Source: Nannobrachium achirus
Lineage: Eukaryota; Chordata; Actinopteri; Myctophiformes; Myctophidae
Length of the DNA stretch: 64,000 nucleotides
Reading direction: 5' to 3'
NCBI GenBank assembly: GCA_963921795.1
Contig: OY997661.1
Location: 39,826,122-39,890,121 of the forward strand
In this document: in pieces, positions 1 to 11,190 of the stretch
Numbering within the stretch: the first letter of the stretch is position 1
How the letters are laid out: each line of letters begins with the position of its first letter
Made by a program: the position numbers and the translations under genes
The notes under the pieces: generated by a model
The model's input: only the letters and a program-made list of their open reading frames with translations
What the model was told of the DNA's origin: nothing
The model's database searches: none

Positions 1-506
1 GATCACAAAATAAAAACACAAGTTGCAAATCTTTCTGTGGATTTAAAATACAAGTTGTGAATTACTGAAACAGACCTGTGGATCTGAAAGACACAGCTGT
101 GGATTTACAAAACACGGATCAACAGACCTGTGGAGACACAAAACTTTTGTGCACTTGTGTGGACCAATGGCTGTGGACCTCCAAAACACAGATATTTTTG
201 GCACTGTTCTACTAGGTGAAATGTGAGAATCATTGGCTCGTGTATTGACCAATCACGTGAGGCCATGCCCCCAGGGTTGGCATGGCAACCAAGGGTTGCC
301 ATGTTCTCTAAAAAGAGAGTTATCCGGGCCTTACAATCTATAAATGTAGCTATACATGAATATATCCATACATATCTTGTCTTAAAACAATCAGCTAATG
401 GCGTATTGACTAATCCATCATTTTGTATTATTATTTTATTTTATTATTTGATGTTATGTTCTTATTATTATTATTACATATATTTGTTAATATGTGTGTG
501 TCGGCG
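1..506. repeat. Left arm of a ~7.5-kb inverted structure
   Basis: This segment is the reverse complement of 7012-7517 with only scattered single-base differences (I estimate above 97% identity). It includes a short internal palindrome (GGCAACC...GGTTGCC, near 285-298). The arm runs into the left window edge, so its outer end is not seen. The small open frames inside are mirrored in the other arm, show no codon constraint, and I do not call them genes. Confidence 0.9.
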
Positions 507-1672
507 ATAGTGTAATTAGTGTAATAGTGTAATAGTGTAATTAGTGTAATTAGTGTAATAGTGTAATTAGTGTAATAGTGTACTAGTGTAATTAGTGTAA
601 TTAGTGTAATAGTGTACTAGTGTAATAGTGTACTAGTGTAATTAGTGTAATAGTGTACTAGTGTAATTAGTGTAATTAGTGTAATTAGTGTAATACTGTA
701 CTAGTGTAAGTAGTGTAATAGTGTAATTAGTGTAATAGTGTACTAGTGTAATTAGTGTAATAGTGTACTAGTGTAATTAGTGTAATAGTGTACTAGTGTA
801 ATTAGTGTACTAGTGTAATCAGTGTAATAGGGTAATAAGTGTAATAATGTAATTGTGTAATTAGTGTACTAGTGTAATTAGTGTAATTAGTGTAATAGTG
901 TAATAGTGTAATAGTGTACTAGTGTAATTAGTGTAATAGTGTAATAGTGTACTAGTGTAATTAGTGTAATAGTGTAATAGTGTAATTAGTGTACTAGTGT
1001 AATTAGTGTACTAGTGTACTAGTGTAATAGTGTAATTAGTGTAATAGTGTACTAGTGTAATTAGTGTAATAATGTAATAGTGTAATTAGTGTACTAGTGT
1101 AATTAGTGTACTAGTGTAATTAGTGTACTAGTGTAATAGTGTACTAGTGTAATTAGTGTACTAGTGTAATTAGTGTACTAGTGTAATAGTGTAATTAGTG
1201 TACTAGTGTAATTAGTGTAATAGTGTAATTAGTATAATAGTGTACTAGTGTAATTAGTGTAATAGTGTAATAGTGTAATTAGTGTAATAGTGTAATAGTG
1301 TACTAGTGTACTAGTGTAATTAGTGTACTAGTGTACTAGTGTAATTAGTGTTATAGTGTAATTAGTGTAATAGTGTAATTAGTGTAATAGTGTAATAGTG
1401 TAATTAGTGTAATAGTGTAATAGTGTAATTAGTGTAATTAGTCTTATTGTGTAATAGTGTAATAGTGTACTAGTGTAATAGTGTAATGTAATTGTGTACT
1501 AGTGTAAGTAATTTAATAGTGTAATAATTGTAATAGTGTAACAGTGTAATTAGCGTAATAGTGTAATAAGTGTATTAGTGTAATTAGTGTAATAGTGTAA
1601 AAGTGCAATAAGTGTAATAAGTTTAATAGTTTTATAGGGCTATAAGTGTAATAGTGTAATAAGTCTAATAGG
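507..1672. repeat. Satellite array, TAGTGTAAT/AGTGTACT units
   Basis: About 1.17 kb of 8-9 bp units (AGTGTAAT, AGTGTACT, TAGTGTAAT) in irregular order, degrading toward 1500-1672. The same satellite appears in reverse-complement orientation at 2332-2690 and 5663-6960. It is AT-rich with no coding potential. Confidence 0.95.
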
Positions 1673-2331
1673 CACCGGGAGAAAAGAGTTTGATGCATTG
1701 GCACGTTGTGGACCTCCTTTGAGTTAATATTGATGACATCAGGGTTCTCCATACAGTATATGGGCATAATAGCGACAAGGACGGATTTAATTTGCAAGTG
1801 TGACTCACGTCACGTCAACCACACAATATGTCCATATATGGGCCTTCCCAGATATGGGCTTATTGATGACATCAGGGGCCATATATGGAGTGTGACATGA
1901 GGCGTGGCGGACGAACGGACGGACATGATCTGCAGATTTTCAAACTAAATGCAACCTACAGTCGCAATAATTGCGTGATTTGCATCGCGGCGTATAAACA
2001 TATGTAACTGCATAAGCCAGAACTTGCTAACGCTCTGAACCAAGGCTAATGTTGTTGTTCTCATAGACACTGAGGACGATGTGCAGTGCATGGCGTGTTT
2101 TGACACAGGGCTGTCACTTAAGACGTCCGTGAGGGCGTGCTTTCTGTACATTCAAGGGGTGCAGCCTCCAGACCAAGTTCGGTGGCATTTGGAAGCAAGC
2201 ACCTGTGACCATTGTCAATAAAGATCTCAAAACCATGAAGATCGGTGAACAAATGCTATTGGCCGGAGACTCCCGGAGATTCTCTGGCTAGTGTATCCTG
2301 CCCTTCTGCTCCGATGATTTACACTTTTACG
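1673..2331. other. Spacer between satellite arrays, unrecognised
   Basis: No gene recognised. Near 1720-1880 there are degenerate relatives of the 37-bp array unit (CCATATATGG-like words). A GGACGGAC run and a CTACAGTCGCAAT end resembling 5640-5670 and 18100-18112 lie near 1915-1970. The segment 2000-2320 is unique-looking and of unknown origin. Confidence 0.5.
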
Positions 2332-2690
2332 TTATTAACTATTACACTATTACACTATTTACATTATTAATCTAATTACACTATTGCACTAATTACACTA
2401 TTACACTAATTACACTATTACATTATTAAAATAATTACAATTTTGCAATAATTACACTATTACTTTATTACACTATTACACTAATTACACTAGTACACTA
2501 TTACACTAATTACACTATTACACTAATTACACTAGTACACTAATTACACTAGTACACTAATTACACTAGTACACAAGTACACTAATTACACTAGTACACT
2601 AGTACAATAATTACACTATTACACTAATTACACTATTACACTAATTACACTAGTACACTACTTACACTAGTACACTACCAGTAAGACTCC
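2332..2690. repeat. Satellite array, ATTACACTA orientation
   Basis: About 360 bp of ATTACACTA / AGTACACTA units, the reverse complement of the array at 507-1672. It ends at a CCAGTAAGACTCC motif that recurs as a repeat end at 8404, 28405 and 62922. Confidence 0.9.
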
Positions 2691-3104
2691 CCACAAATAG
2701 GCCAAAAGTTTGTTTTACCAATTATCAAGAAATACGGGCAGTTGACAGTTTGCCATGGTTACTCATTGAAGTTGAATCTCCATATATGGAGATAACCTAC
2801 GCATCACACTAAGTCTGACCTCACCAGCCCATATTTGGGCATGAGCAACTTATGTCTCCATATATGGAGATATGATGACATCACACAGTCCTCAGCCGAT
2901 GATGTGGCGTGATGTCATACAATACACAAACGAGCCCTACAGTATAAAGGGGCAATTCTTGCCAGGAAAGAAGCATTTCTTCGACTCAGACCTTATCGCC
3001 AGGGTTGGCTTATAGCAGCTGTCGGTAGGACCATATATGGATTCTGTTAGTGTGGATCTCCTAACAGGGCATCATCTGGGATACAATCCCTTTTATGCCC
3101 ATAT
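2691..3104. other. Degenerate 37-bp-array remnants
   Basis: Contains isolated CCATATATGG words (near 2777, 2860, 3030 and 3099) and fragments of the CCCTTTTATGCCC unit that forms the clean array at 4841-5262. It is the left part of the array that the hAT element at 3113 interrupted. No gene seen. Confidence 0.6.
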
Positions 3105-3112
3105 ATGGAGAT

Positions 3113-4840
3113 TAGGGATGGGCCGAAAGCAAAATTCTTGGCCGAAACCGAATACCGAATACTGGAAACATTCCACCGAATACCGAATACCGAATAGCCG
3201 AATAATACATGTATATAATTTATTTTGTATAATAAATGTTTGTACCATTGCTGTACCTTTGTTGTAAAGCTACCTGATTATGGCAAACCCTAACTTAAAT
3301 AATAATCACCATATGGTTCCATAAAACATTTATTTCTCACTTTTGAATGCACACATAACAAAATAAAATATTTTCTCTTTGCAATGTTAGCATAAAACAA
3401 AGTCAAAATAGTGCAACTATTTCTGTAGTATCCTACAGAGATAAAAGTGCATCAGAACAAGGTGCTTAAAACTGCAGAATGATCTAGGCCTACAACAAAA
3501 TATTATTGTAAACACAAGGGCTGTAACAGCCAGGCCTTCAACAACAAATGCACATACTGTATGTTGCAAAATGATCTAGGGCCCAGGGGTCCTCAAATAC
3601 AAATCTTGAAGGTCCAGAAATATTTTTTTGAAACAGGTCCAGGTCCGAAAAAAAGGCGAAGGCGAAATAAGGCGGATACATTTATACAGTATGTACTGTA
3701 TGTTTGTATGTTTATTATAATCATTAGAATTGTTTATTTTAATTATTATTATTATTATTTGGAACTTTGGAAATCTCAGTTGGAACTGTTACCCCTGCTA
3801 CCTGATGCTGGATAAGTGGTTGAAGATGGATGGATGGATGAATGGATAATTATTTATGCATGTAGAGTAGGCTACATTATTTACATTTATTGTGTAGCAA
3901 TAAAACACTGGCTTATAGTTTAATTATTGGAAACTAAAGAGCATAAATGCAATATTAGGCTTGTCGTTCAGAATGGAAAATAAAGTGGAACTTAGCGTGA
4001 GGGGGAGAGGATTACTTGACATTCAGTTAGTTGACACACGTACTGCACAAGCCAGACTGACTGTGCTGATTGACTATGTCAAATGACCAGTCAAATCAGG
4101 GTCAACGAGTCATAGTTATTAACCTAACACAGCCTAGGATAGCTGGCAATAATATGCGACGACACATCACATTGTTAAAGACGCATGATCACGCATCGCG
4201 AGTTTCGCGACCATTTCTCGTCTAATGCAAGCAGTTGGAGCCTTACATCGTGGATATTAATGTGTTGCTGTTGTCCTCTCCAATTGAACAGCCAAAGGTA
4301 GAAGATCTCTAAGTTATTAATCCAGTGGGAGCAATGGTTTCCAAGAGGTTTTAGCAACTTTTTTAAGGCAGCGAGCGGCATGAGTGTGTGGAGAGGAGAG
4401 GGGAGGGGGGGGAGCAGCATGGAGAGCAGACTGCGTCGGAGACTCGGAGGGAAGGAAAACCTTTGATCTACAAGCCCACAGCACGTTGCACCCGCGACGC
4501 TTTGTGGGCTTGCAAATTGGCGTAGGGGTGTGTCTTGTGAGCCTGTGTATGTGTTTGAGCGAATGAGCACAATCAGCACATACACACCCACGCACACACA
4601 AACACACATCACACACAGTCAGTCCGATCGTCAGATACAACTGTGCGGAGATTTCTCAGAAATGTGCCGCGGTCCGGACATGGACTGCGGTCCGCCTATT
4701 GAGGACCCCTGACCCTGTCCTTCACACTATTCGGTGCTCAACTATTCGGTTTTAAAAGCTATCCAGCCGAAAACCGAAAATGCATTTTTAGCCATTTTCG
4801 GCCGAAAATTTTCGGTGCCGAATATTCGGCCTCATCCCTA
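3113..4840. mobile_element. Non-autonomous hAT transposon, 1728 bp, 8-bp TSD
   Basis: The ends are TAGGGATGGGCCGAA and, inverted, TAGGGATGAGGCCGAA. They are flanked by a perfect 8-bp direct repeat ATGGAGAT at 3105-3112 and 4841-4848. The TAGGGATG terminus and 8-bp duplication are hallmarks of the hAT superfamily. The interior holds CCGAATACCGAA repeats, a GGATGGAT stretch and a CA-rich patch, with no transposase-like reading frame, so it is non-autonomous. It interrupts the CCATATATGG tandem array and is therefore younger than it. Confidence 0.92.
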
Positions 4841-5262
4841 ATGGAGATCCCTAACAGAATCCCTTTCATGCCCATATATGGAGATCCCTAACAGAATCCC
4901 TTTTATGCCCATATATGGAGATCCCTAACAGCATCCCTTTTATGCCCATATATGGAGATCACTAACAGCTAACAGAATCCCTTTTATGCCCATATATGGA
5001 GATCCCTAACAGAATCCCTTTTATGCCCATATATGGAGATCCCTAACAGAATCCCTTTTATGCCCATATATGGAGATCCCTAACAGAATCCCTTTTATGC
5101 CCATATATGGAGATCCCTAACAGAATCCCTTTTATGCCCATATATGGAGATCCATAACAGAAACCCTTGTATGCCCATATATGGAGATCCCTAACAGAAT
5201 CCCTTTTATGCCCATATATGGAGATCCCTAACAGAATCCCTTTTATGCCCATATATTATGGA
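4841..5262. repeat. 37-bp tandem array, one CCATATATGG per unit
   Basis: About 11 units with a 37-bp period; one unit is 44 bp because CTAACAG is duplicated. Ten intact CCATATATGG words start at 4872, 4909, 4946, 4990, 5027, 5064, 5101, 5138, 5175 and 5212. This palindrome fits CC(A/T)6GG, the CArG-box consensus bound by SRF/MADS proteins. No function is shown. The open frame across it is only the repeat read through. Confidence 0.93.
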
Positions 5263-5342
5263 GAAATCCCTGCTCTGAGTATCTGACATCAGTGTGATGT
5301 CACCTGTTTATGCCCATATATGGAGATCCCTGCTCTGCGTAT

Positions 5343-5480
5343 CTGGTTGCTATGGTAAACAGTTGGTTGCTAGGGTAAAAAAACATGGTTGCTATGGTAA
5401 ACAGTTGGTTGCTAGGGTAAACAGTTGGTTGCTAGGGTAAAACCATGGTTGCTAAGGTGGTTGCTAACGTACACTAACAG
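5343..5480. repeat. Minisatellite, GGTTGCTAGGGTAAACA-like units
   Basis: Around six imperfect ~20-bp units (GGTTGCTATGG / GGTTGCTAGGG followed by TAAAC). Just downstream, a GTTGCCACAGCAAC word (near 5498) fits the RFX X-box pattern, which may be chance. Confidence 0.8.
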
Positions 5481-5589
5481 ACCAGCAACAACAGACTGTT
5501 GCCACAGCAACGTACACAAAGGTTTGTGTACACATGTGGTGTGATGTCATACTGATGCGGAGATATGAGCAGGGCAAAGGTGTGACGTG

Positions 5590-5630
5590 TGACGTGTGAC
5601 GGACGGACGGACGGACGGACGGACGGCCGG
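5590..5630. repeat. (GACG)n simple repeat
   Basis: A run of GACG units after two GTGACGT words. It precedes the GACGGTCGCAATTACA end, which resembles segments at 1950, 18100 and 27724. Confidence 0.85.
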
Positions 5631-5662
5631 TGGAGGTTTTCATAGTAAACTGCTCCCTGACG

Positions 5663-6960
5663 GTCGCAATTACACCAATTACACTAATAACACTATTACA
5701 CTAATTACACTATTACACTATTACACTAATTACACTAGTACAGTATTACACCAATTACACTAATTACACAATTACACTAATTACACTATTACACTAATTA
5801 CACTATTACACAAATTACACTAGTACAGTATTACACTAATTACATTAATTACACTATTACACTATTACACTAATTACACTATTACACTAATTACACTAAT
5901 TACACTATTACACTACTTACACTAGTACAGTATTACACTAATTACACTAGTACACTATTACATTATTACACTATTACACTAATTACACTAGTACACTAGT
6001 ACACTATTACACTAATTACACTAGTACACTATTACACTAATTACATTAGTACACTATTACACTAATTACACTAGTACACTATTACACTAATTACATTAGT
6101 ACACTATTACACTAATTACACTAGTACACTATTACACTAATTACATTAGTACACTATTACACTAATTACACTAGTACACTTTTACACTAATTACACTAGT
6201 ACACTATTACACTAATTACATTAGTACACTATTACACTAATTACACTAGTACACTATTACACTAATTACACTAGTACACTATTACACTAATTACATTAGT
6301 GCACTATTACACTAGTACACTAATTACACTATTACACTAATTACACTAGTACACTAATTACACTAGTAAACTATTTCACTATTACACTAATTACACTATT
6401 ACACTAATTACACTATTACATTATTACACTTATTACCATATTACACTAATTGCATTAGTACACTATTACACTAGTACACTAATTACACTAGTACAATAAT
6501 TACACTAGTACACTAATTACACTAGTACACTAGTACACTATTACACTAATTACACTATTACACTAATTACACTATTACATTAATTACACTAATTACACTA
6601 TTACACTAATTACACTAGTACACTATTACACTAATTACACTAGTACACTAATTACACTATTACATTATTACACTTATTACCCTATTAAACTAATTACACT
6701 AGTACACTAATTACACTAGTACACTATTACACTAATTACACTAGTACACTATTACACTAATTACACTAATTACACTAGTACACTATTACACTAATTACAC
6801 TAGTACACTATTACACTAATTACACTAGTACACTATTACACTAATTACACTAGTACACTATTACACTAATTACACTATTACACTAATTACACTAATTACA
6901 CTATTACACTATTACACTAGTACACTATTACACTAATTACATTATTAAACTAATTACACA
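5663..6960. repeat. Satellite array, ATTACACTA orientation (1.3 kb)
   Basis: Continuous ATTACACTA / AGTACACTA / ATTACACTATT units, the reverse complement of the array at 507-1672. With that array and the two arms it makes the 1-7.5 kb segment a nested inverted structure. Confidence 0.95.
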
Positions 6961-7011
6961 AACTGACCAACCAACCGACCCGGTTGATCCGGTTTGCAGG
7001 TCTCATGTCAA

Positions 7012-7517
7012 CGCAGACACACACATATTAACAAATATATGTAATAATAATAATAAGAACATAACATCAAATAATAAAATAAAATAATAATACAAAATGA
7101 TGGATTAGTCAATACGCCATTAGCTGATTGTTTTAAGACAAGATATGTATGGATATATTCATGTATAGCTACATTTATAGATTGTAAGGCCTGGATAACT
7201 CTCTTTTTAGAGAACATGGCAACCCTTGGTTGCCATGCCAACCCTGGGGGCATGGCCTCACGTGATTGGTCAATACACGAGCCAATGATTCTCACATTTC
7301 ACCTAGTAGAACAGTGCCAAAAATATCTGTGTTTTGGAGGTCCACAGCCATTGGTCCACACAAGTGCACAAAAGTTTTGTGTCTCCACAGGTCTGTTGAT
7401 CCGTGTTTTGTAAATCCACAGCTGTGTCTTTCAGATCCACAGGTCTGTATCAGTAATTCACAACTTGTATTTTAAATCCACAGAAAGATTTGCAACTTGT
7501 GTTTTTATTTTGTGATC
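7012..7517. repeat. Right arm of the ~7.5-kb inverted structure
   Basis: Reverse complement of 1-506. Mismatches I could see include TATCAG versus TTTCAG near 7448 and one base near 7194. High identity means recent origin or ongoing arm-to-arm gene conversion. Confidence 0.9.
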
Positions 7518-7806
7518 CACAGAAAAGATTTGCAACTTGTGTTTTCATTTTTGATCCACAGAAAAGATTTGCAACTTGTGTTTTTATTTTGTGATCCACA
7601 GTTTGAGATTTGTAGAAATATGAGATTTGTAAAATACTGTGAATTGCAAAAAATATGTGTGAATTTTATTTTGCGGTGCACAAAACATCCACACACGTGT
7701 GATTTTTTTTTAAAATACGTGTGAATATTTTTAAAACACGTGTGAGTATTTATTTTGCGGTGCACAAAACATGCACACGCGTGTGAATATTTTTAAAACA
7801 CGCACA
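7518..7806. repeat. Subrepeats outside the right arm
   Basis: Two full units and a partial one of ~45-50 bp containing GATCCACAGAAAAGATTTGC (7514-7625). Then comes an ~84-bp unit beginning GCGGTGCACAAAACAT at 7673 and 7757, rich in ACACGTGT palindromes. This is probably the terminal part of the same element family. The matching left end lies outside the window. Confidence 0.7.
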
Positions 7807-7936
7807 AGGTATATTGGCACTAAATTCGCTCCATAGACCCCCCCCAAAATAATTTGGGGACGCCGCTGGGGGTCCCGACCCACAGGTTGAGAACCACTGA
7901 ATTAGATGTACGAGGGACAGTCGGGAGTGGGGATCT

Positions 7937-7938
<2 letters not shown>

Positions 7939-8023
<85 letters not shown>

Positions 8024-8033
8024 CCGCGCGTGT
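7939..8033. repeat. (GT)n microsatellite ending in GC alternation
   Basis: About 75 bp of GT followed by GCGCGCGC and CGCGCG. Alternating purine-pyrimidine of this kind favours Z-DNA. Long open frames here encode only VC or HT dipeptide runs and are artefacts. Confidence 0.97.
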
Positions 8034-8398
8034 GTGCTTGTGCATATGAGGGGGTCATCAAAGTGATTTTCACATGGCAACCTCCCATAACAGATATTTC
8101 ATTGAAGAAGGCCCACAAGCAGTGTTTAGTGTGAATATGTAACAGAAAGGAAAAGAGCGTGTAGTCAATATTCCTGAATAAGTCATGTTGAAACCAATGA
8201 TAGAGATTCATAAAGACATTATCTGGTTTCCCTCGAGAACTTTCAAGTCCATCACACAGCATAGAACGCCCACAAGTGGTCACTAAAGGGCCTCAATGCT
8301 AATCTATACTTTGTGGAATGGCCGTGTCATACAACAGAAATCGCACACCTCAGGAATTGTTGATTACATTTACCCCCAACAGTAGCTAATATTAGCTT
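8034..8398. other. Intronic, nothing recognised
   Basis: Unique-looking AT-rich DNA with no conserved exon or recognisable repeat end. Confidence 0.4.
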
Positions 8399-8940
8399 AC
8401 TAACCGGTAAGACTCCCTAATCGGGAGATAAGTCCGCCTCATGTAAGAATCGGGCCTGAGGGTGGCGCTAAATGGGACAGATCCATGTTGATGAGATGAG
8501 TGTAGACATACTGTGTGCCGCTTTGCAGGATTTTAGGGCAAAATCTGTAGGAGCAGTGTCCAAAAATGTGTTTGAAAAATCGTCCTGATTGGTGGCGCTA
8601 AATGGGACCGATCCATGTTGATGACGTGAGTGTAGACATACTGTGTACCGATTTGCGTGATTTTAGGGCAAAATGTGTAGGAGCAGTGTCCAAAAATGTG
8701 TTTTGCAAGAATCTGCCTCATGGTGGTGGCGCTAGGCCATGTGAGAAATGAGGGGTGGAGGTTGTGGTTTGGCAGCCAAGGAGTGTGTCTTTGGATAACC
8801 TCTGGTTTATTATAGCGGTTTGAGAGCTGGGCCAGGAAAGGCAGACAGAGAGCAGTGACAAGCAGCAAATGGTCCGGCAGGACGGAAGTCGAACCAGGGA
8901 CACGCTTGATGAAGGCATCCTGGTGGAAGAAGTACTCCCA
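8399..8940. mobile_element. Interspersed repeat with internal ~125-bp duplication
   Basis: Begins at GGTAAGACTCCCTAATCGGG, also seen inverted at 28380-28408 and direct at 62922. It continues with two tandem copies of a segment containing GTGGCGCTAAATGGGAC and GGAGCAGTGTCCAAAAATGT (from 8462 and 8591). Relatives lie at 28150-28405 (inverted) and 63760-64000. No coding capacity. Confidence 0.7.
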
Positions 8941-8980
8941 TTTGCTTTTAATTAAGTAAAAGTAGCGATACCATTTTTCT

Positions 8981-9128
8981 CTCTCTCTGGCTTTTCTGCC
9001 TTTATTGATAGAGAGGGGGAGTGACATGCAGCAATGGTCCAGACAGCCGGGGAATCAAACCGCGGACCGCTGTCAGGCAGTAGATCTTATGTGGTATGCA
9101 CCCTAACCACTCAGCAATGTCTCACTCG
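8981..9128 (-). mobile_element. tRNA-derived SINE
   Basis: On the minus strand an A-box-like GCTGAGTGGTTAGG (within 9098-9120) is followed about 45 bp later by a B-box-like GGTTTGATTCC (9051-9061). This is the spacing of a tRNA-derived polymerase III promoter. The tail is ATCAATAAAGGCAGAAAAGCC plus AG repeats. Several mismatches mark it as an old, inactive copy. Confidence 0.75.
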
Positions 9129-9215
9129 GGCACCCCCATCCCTGCATATTATGTTTGACTCAGACACCAATATAGGTGCCGCAATTTCTTTTGAATAGAC
9201 ATACCTGTACAATAA

Positions 9216-9625
9216 GGCTGGGCGATATTAGGAAAACCTTCGATATTCGATAACGTTGTTGAAATACCTCGATATCGATATTACTCATGATATTAGTAAA
9301 AAACACTTGCATTATATAGCGTTTTAATGTTTTTCTGCTTTAGGTCCACTGCCTGTCTAACTCAGATAATGAATAGCATACATGCATGCACACTGCACAG
9401 TACACATAGAATAAATAAATTAAATGCCTTATTTCCATTTTCCAACAATGGTTTTATTGAAATAACCACCTTTTTTTGCATGTGCTACAGTACATGTATG
9501 CATATTGTGTCTGTTAATTCATTTGACACATACACCAATACCTCATTTCAAGCCATCTTCGTCGATATGTATACCTTGCATGTTGATACCTCGATATCGA
9601 TAAATTTTCGATATATTGCCCAGCC
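9216..9625. mobile_element. Non-autonomous DNA transposon, GGCTGGGCGATAT ends
   Basis: Terminal inverted repeats GGCTGGGCGATAT and ATATTGCCCAGCC bound 410 bp with further internal ATCGATAT symmetry. I saw no clean target duplication. The right end was later copied as part of the 102-bp direct repeat at 9615 and 10229. Confidence 0.75.
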
Positions 9626-9716
9626 GTACTGTACACGCACTGCTCTGTGGGACATGTCTGGCGGATTCAGAGAAAACTAGATAACGTCAAAATATAAACA
9701 AATCTACGCCTCTGAC
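9615..9716. repeat. 102-bp direct repeat, left copy
   Basis: About 92% identical to 10229-10330 (8 differences counted by eye). Both copies abut the family B element at 9717-10228 exactly. The first bases belong to the end of the neighbouring 9216-9625 transposon, so the duplication is younger than that insertion. Confidence 0.9.
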
Positions 9717-10228
9717 CGGGGACGTGCTGGCCATTGGGAAAAGCGGGACAACTCCCGAACGGCCGGTTCATTCCCGGCCGGTCTAGGCCGGCCATTAGGA
9801 AAAAATTAAAAATTAAATGTCGGCCTTTGTTCCATTTTGGGGGCTGGGCGGCCAACAAAGTAAATCGTCACTGTCGGGCAGAAATCTCGTATCTCCAAGT
9901 TTCAAATTTATAATTTTTTTCGCAAAGCAAAACCCTGCTTCATCATACAAGGCCGTCTCACAAAAGTAGTGAAAACAGCAGATCTACAAGCACAGTGCTT
10001 GTAGATCGGCTGTTTTCACTAGTTTAAATCATTTTTTAAATTATAAATACAAAACAAACGGTTTTGGACATACAAGGTTTTTACAAAATTTTGTGACTTT
10101 TCATGATCTGAAATGGCAAATCTTTGAGTAGCAGCAGCGCTATAGAGAGAGATCTCTCTCTATAGCGCGCAATGAGGGCCTCTCCAACTCTTTTTCCCGG
10201 GCTGAATCAGGGGCCCAGCACGTCCCTG
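9717..10228. mobile_element. Family B transposon with central HPM
   Basis: Ends are CGGGGACGTGCTGG and CCAGCACGTCCCTG (inverted). Inside are a CTTGTATGTCC segment, an HPM hairpin and a CTATAGAGAGAGATCTCTC palindrome. Other copies are at 27015, 44219 and 58994. No open frame of interest. The superfamily is uncertain, although the CAGGGACGTG end resembles family C, which has 8-bp TSDs. Confidence 0.8.
9967..10021. repeat. HPM hairpin 1
   Basis: A 27-bp arm on each side with a 1-base centre. Outer ends are TAGTGAAAACAGC and GCTGTTTTCACTA. The single arm mismatch is GCAGATC versus GATCGGC. Confidence 0.92.
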
Positions 10229-10330
10229 ATTGCCCAGCTTTATGGTACAAGCACTGCTCTGTGGGACATGTCTGGCGGATTCAGAGAAAACTAGATAACG
10301 TCAAAATATAAACGAATCTCCGCCACTGAC
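10229..10330. repeat. 102-bp direct repeat, right copy
   Basis: Right partner of 9615-9716. It begins immediately after the family B terminus CGTCCCTG. Confidence 0.9.
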
Positions 10331-10385
10331 TGTATTCAGGCACAGGCGTCACACTGTAAGAAGCATAATTTATTCTGCAGCCTAC

Positions 10386-10497
10386 CTTGGCTCTCCACCA
10401 GGTCTTTCTTCTTGCTGTTGCTATCACAGCTCACATGAAAGAAGCTGAAGAGGAGATGGTGCCTCTCGTGGAGCTGAGTCGGCAACTCTATCTTTAT
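10386..10497 (-). CDS. dock9: DOCK9 exon (last in window): DHR-1 core
   Basis: Encodes [20 protein letters not shown], then [17 protein letters not shown], plus one base of the next codon. This is the conserved middle of the DHR-1 (C2-like) domain, which in DOCK proteins binds phosphoinositides and helps place them on membranes. The acceptor is TTTCCAAG and the donor G|GTAGGC. Length is 112 bp (37 codons + 1), in phase with the previous exon. The segment after SNSK looks shorter than in mammalian DOCK9. The following exon, expected to start V/GYxWLPLLKDG, is not found in the 10.4 kb to the left edge, so the next intron is longer than that. Confidence 0.93.
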
Positions 10498-10767
10498 CTT
10501 GGAAACGGGAGAGTTTGAAAAAACAAAACAAAACAAAACACAGTATTATGCTGGGCTGAGCCCACCGATACAGAGAAAATGTCAGGTTGGAGAATGAAAC
10601 ATTATCCGTGGAGCATTTCTGTTGAGGATTTGCAAAGTTTATAGATAATCCCGCAACTTCAGAGCGGGTGACTTCAATACAAAAACAAGCTTTATCCTAG
10701 AAAAGCACTTAAAACTAAGCCTTTCTTTGAAGGCAGACAGAGAAATAGATAGATACATCCTTACTTT
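10498..10767. other. Intronic, nothing recognised
   Basis: Contains a short (AAAAC)n run near 10518. Otherwise unique-looking sequence. Confidence 0.4.
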
Positions 10768-11190
10768 TTTTTTTAAAGAGGTGGTGCCATAGTTTTGTAC
10801 TGTTTCTGGTTTTCATGTGTCTATGAGGTTGACAGTATTTCATTAGACCCCCTGGTGTGGTTGTTATGAGCAATTATGTATTCCCTTTGTATTTTGGGTT
10901 TCTTCCTGGAGGCTGCCACCTTGTGGGTCAAAAGTGCCGATCCAAAAACACAGATGGTGACATCATATAATCATCCCCTCCCCTTTTACCATTCACCCAA
11001 CACTGTGGGTGTGGCTAAATTCAGCTGGGTTACCACCCACCATGACATCCATGCCTACTTAATGAACTGGTGGGTGTGGCCACATAAAAACCTAATTTTA
11101 ACTCTTTCTGTACACTTTTTTGGGAAGAAAATCTCCCTCCTAGGGTTTTTTAGGGGGAGGGGAAATCATGGCACCCCATCTTTAAAGGTA
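10768..11190. mobile_element. MITE with TTTAAAGA..GGTGCCA ends
   Basis: The left end TTTAAAGAGGTGGTGCCAT and right end TGGCACCCCATCTTTAAA are imperfect inverted repeats about 420 bp apart. No transposase. Superfamily unknown. Confidence 0.6.

Noticed and set aside
43-510. Open frames of 65-95 aa in both inverted arms
   Set aside because: Their mirror in 7008-7475 reflects DNA inverted repetition, not protein conservation. No recognisable domain.
4175-4640. 145-aa and 107-aa minus-strand frames
   Set aside because: They lie inside the hAT element 3113-4840 and show low-complexity composition. Not a transposase.
5498-5511. RFX X-box GTTGCCACAGCAAC
   Set aside because: A single match next to a GTTGCTAGGG minisatellite, with no promoter nearby. 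Probably chance.
7750-8283. Long open frames (up to 177 aa) with HT or VC runs, also at 11474-11943 and 19263-19695
   Set aside because: They are CA/GT microsatellites read through. No start context, no domain, and the frame exists on both strands.
1-10385. A further DOCK9 exon (V/GYxWLPLLKDG) left of 10386
   Set aside because: I looked on the minus strand for the expected motif and found none. Repeats fill most of this interval.
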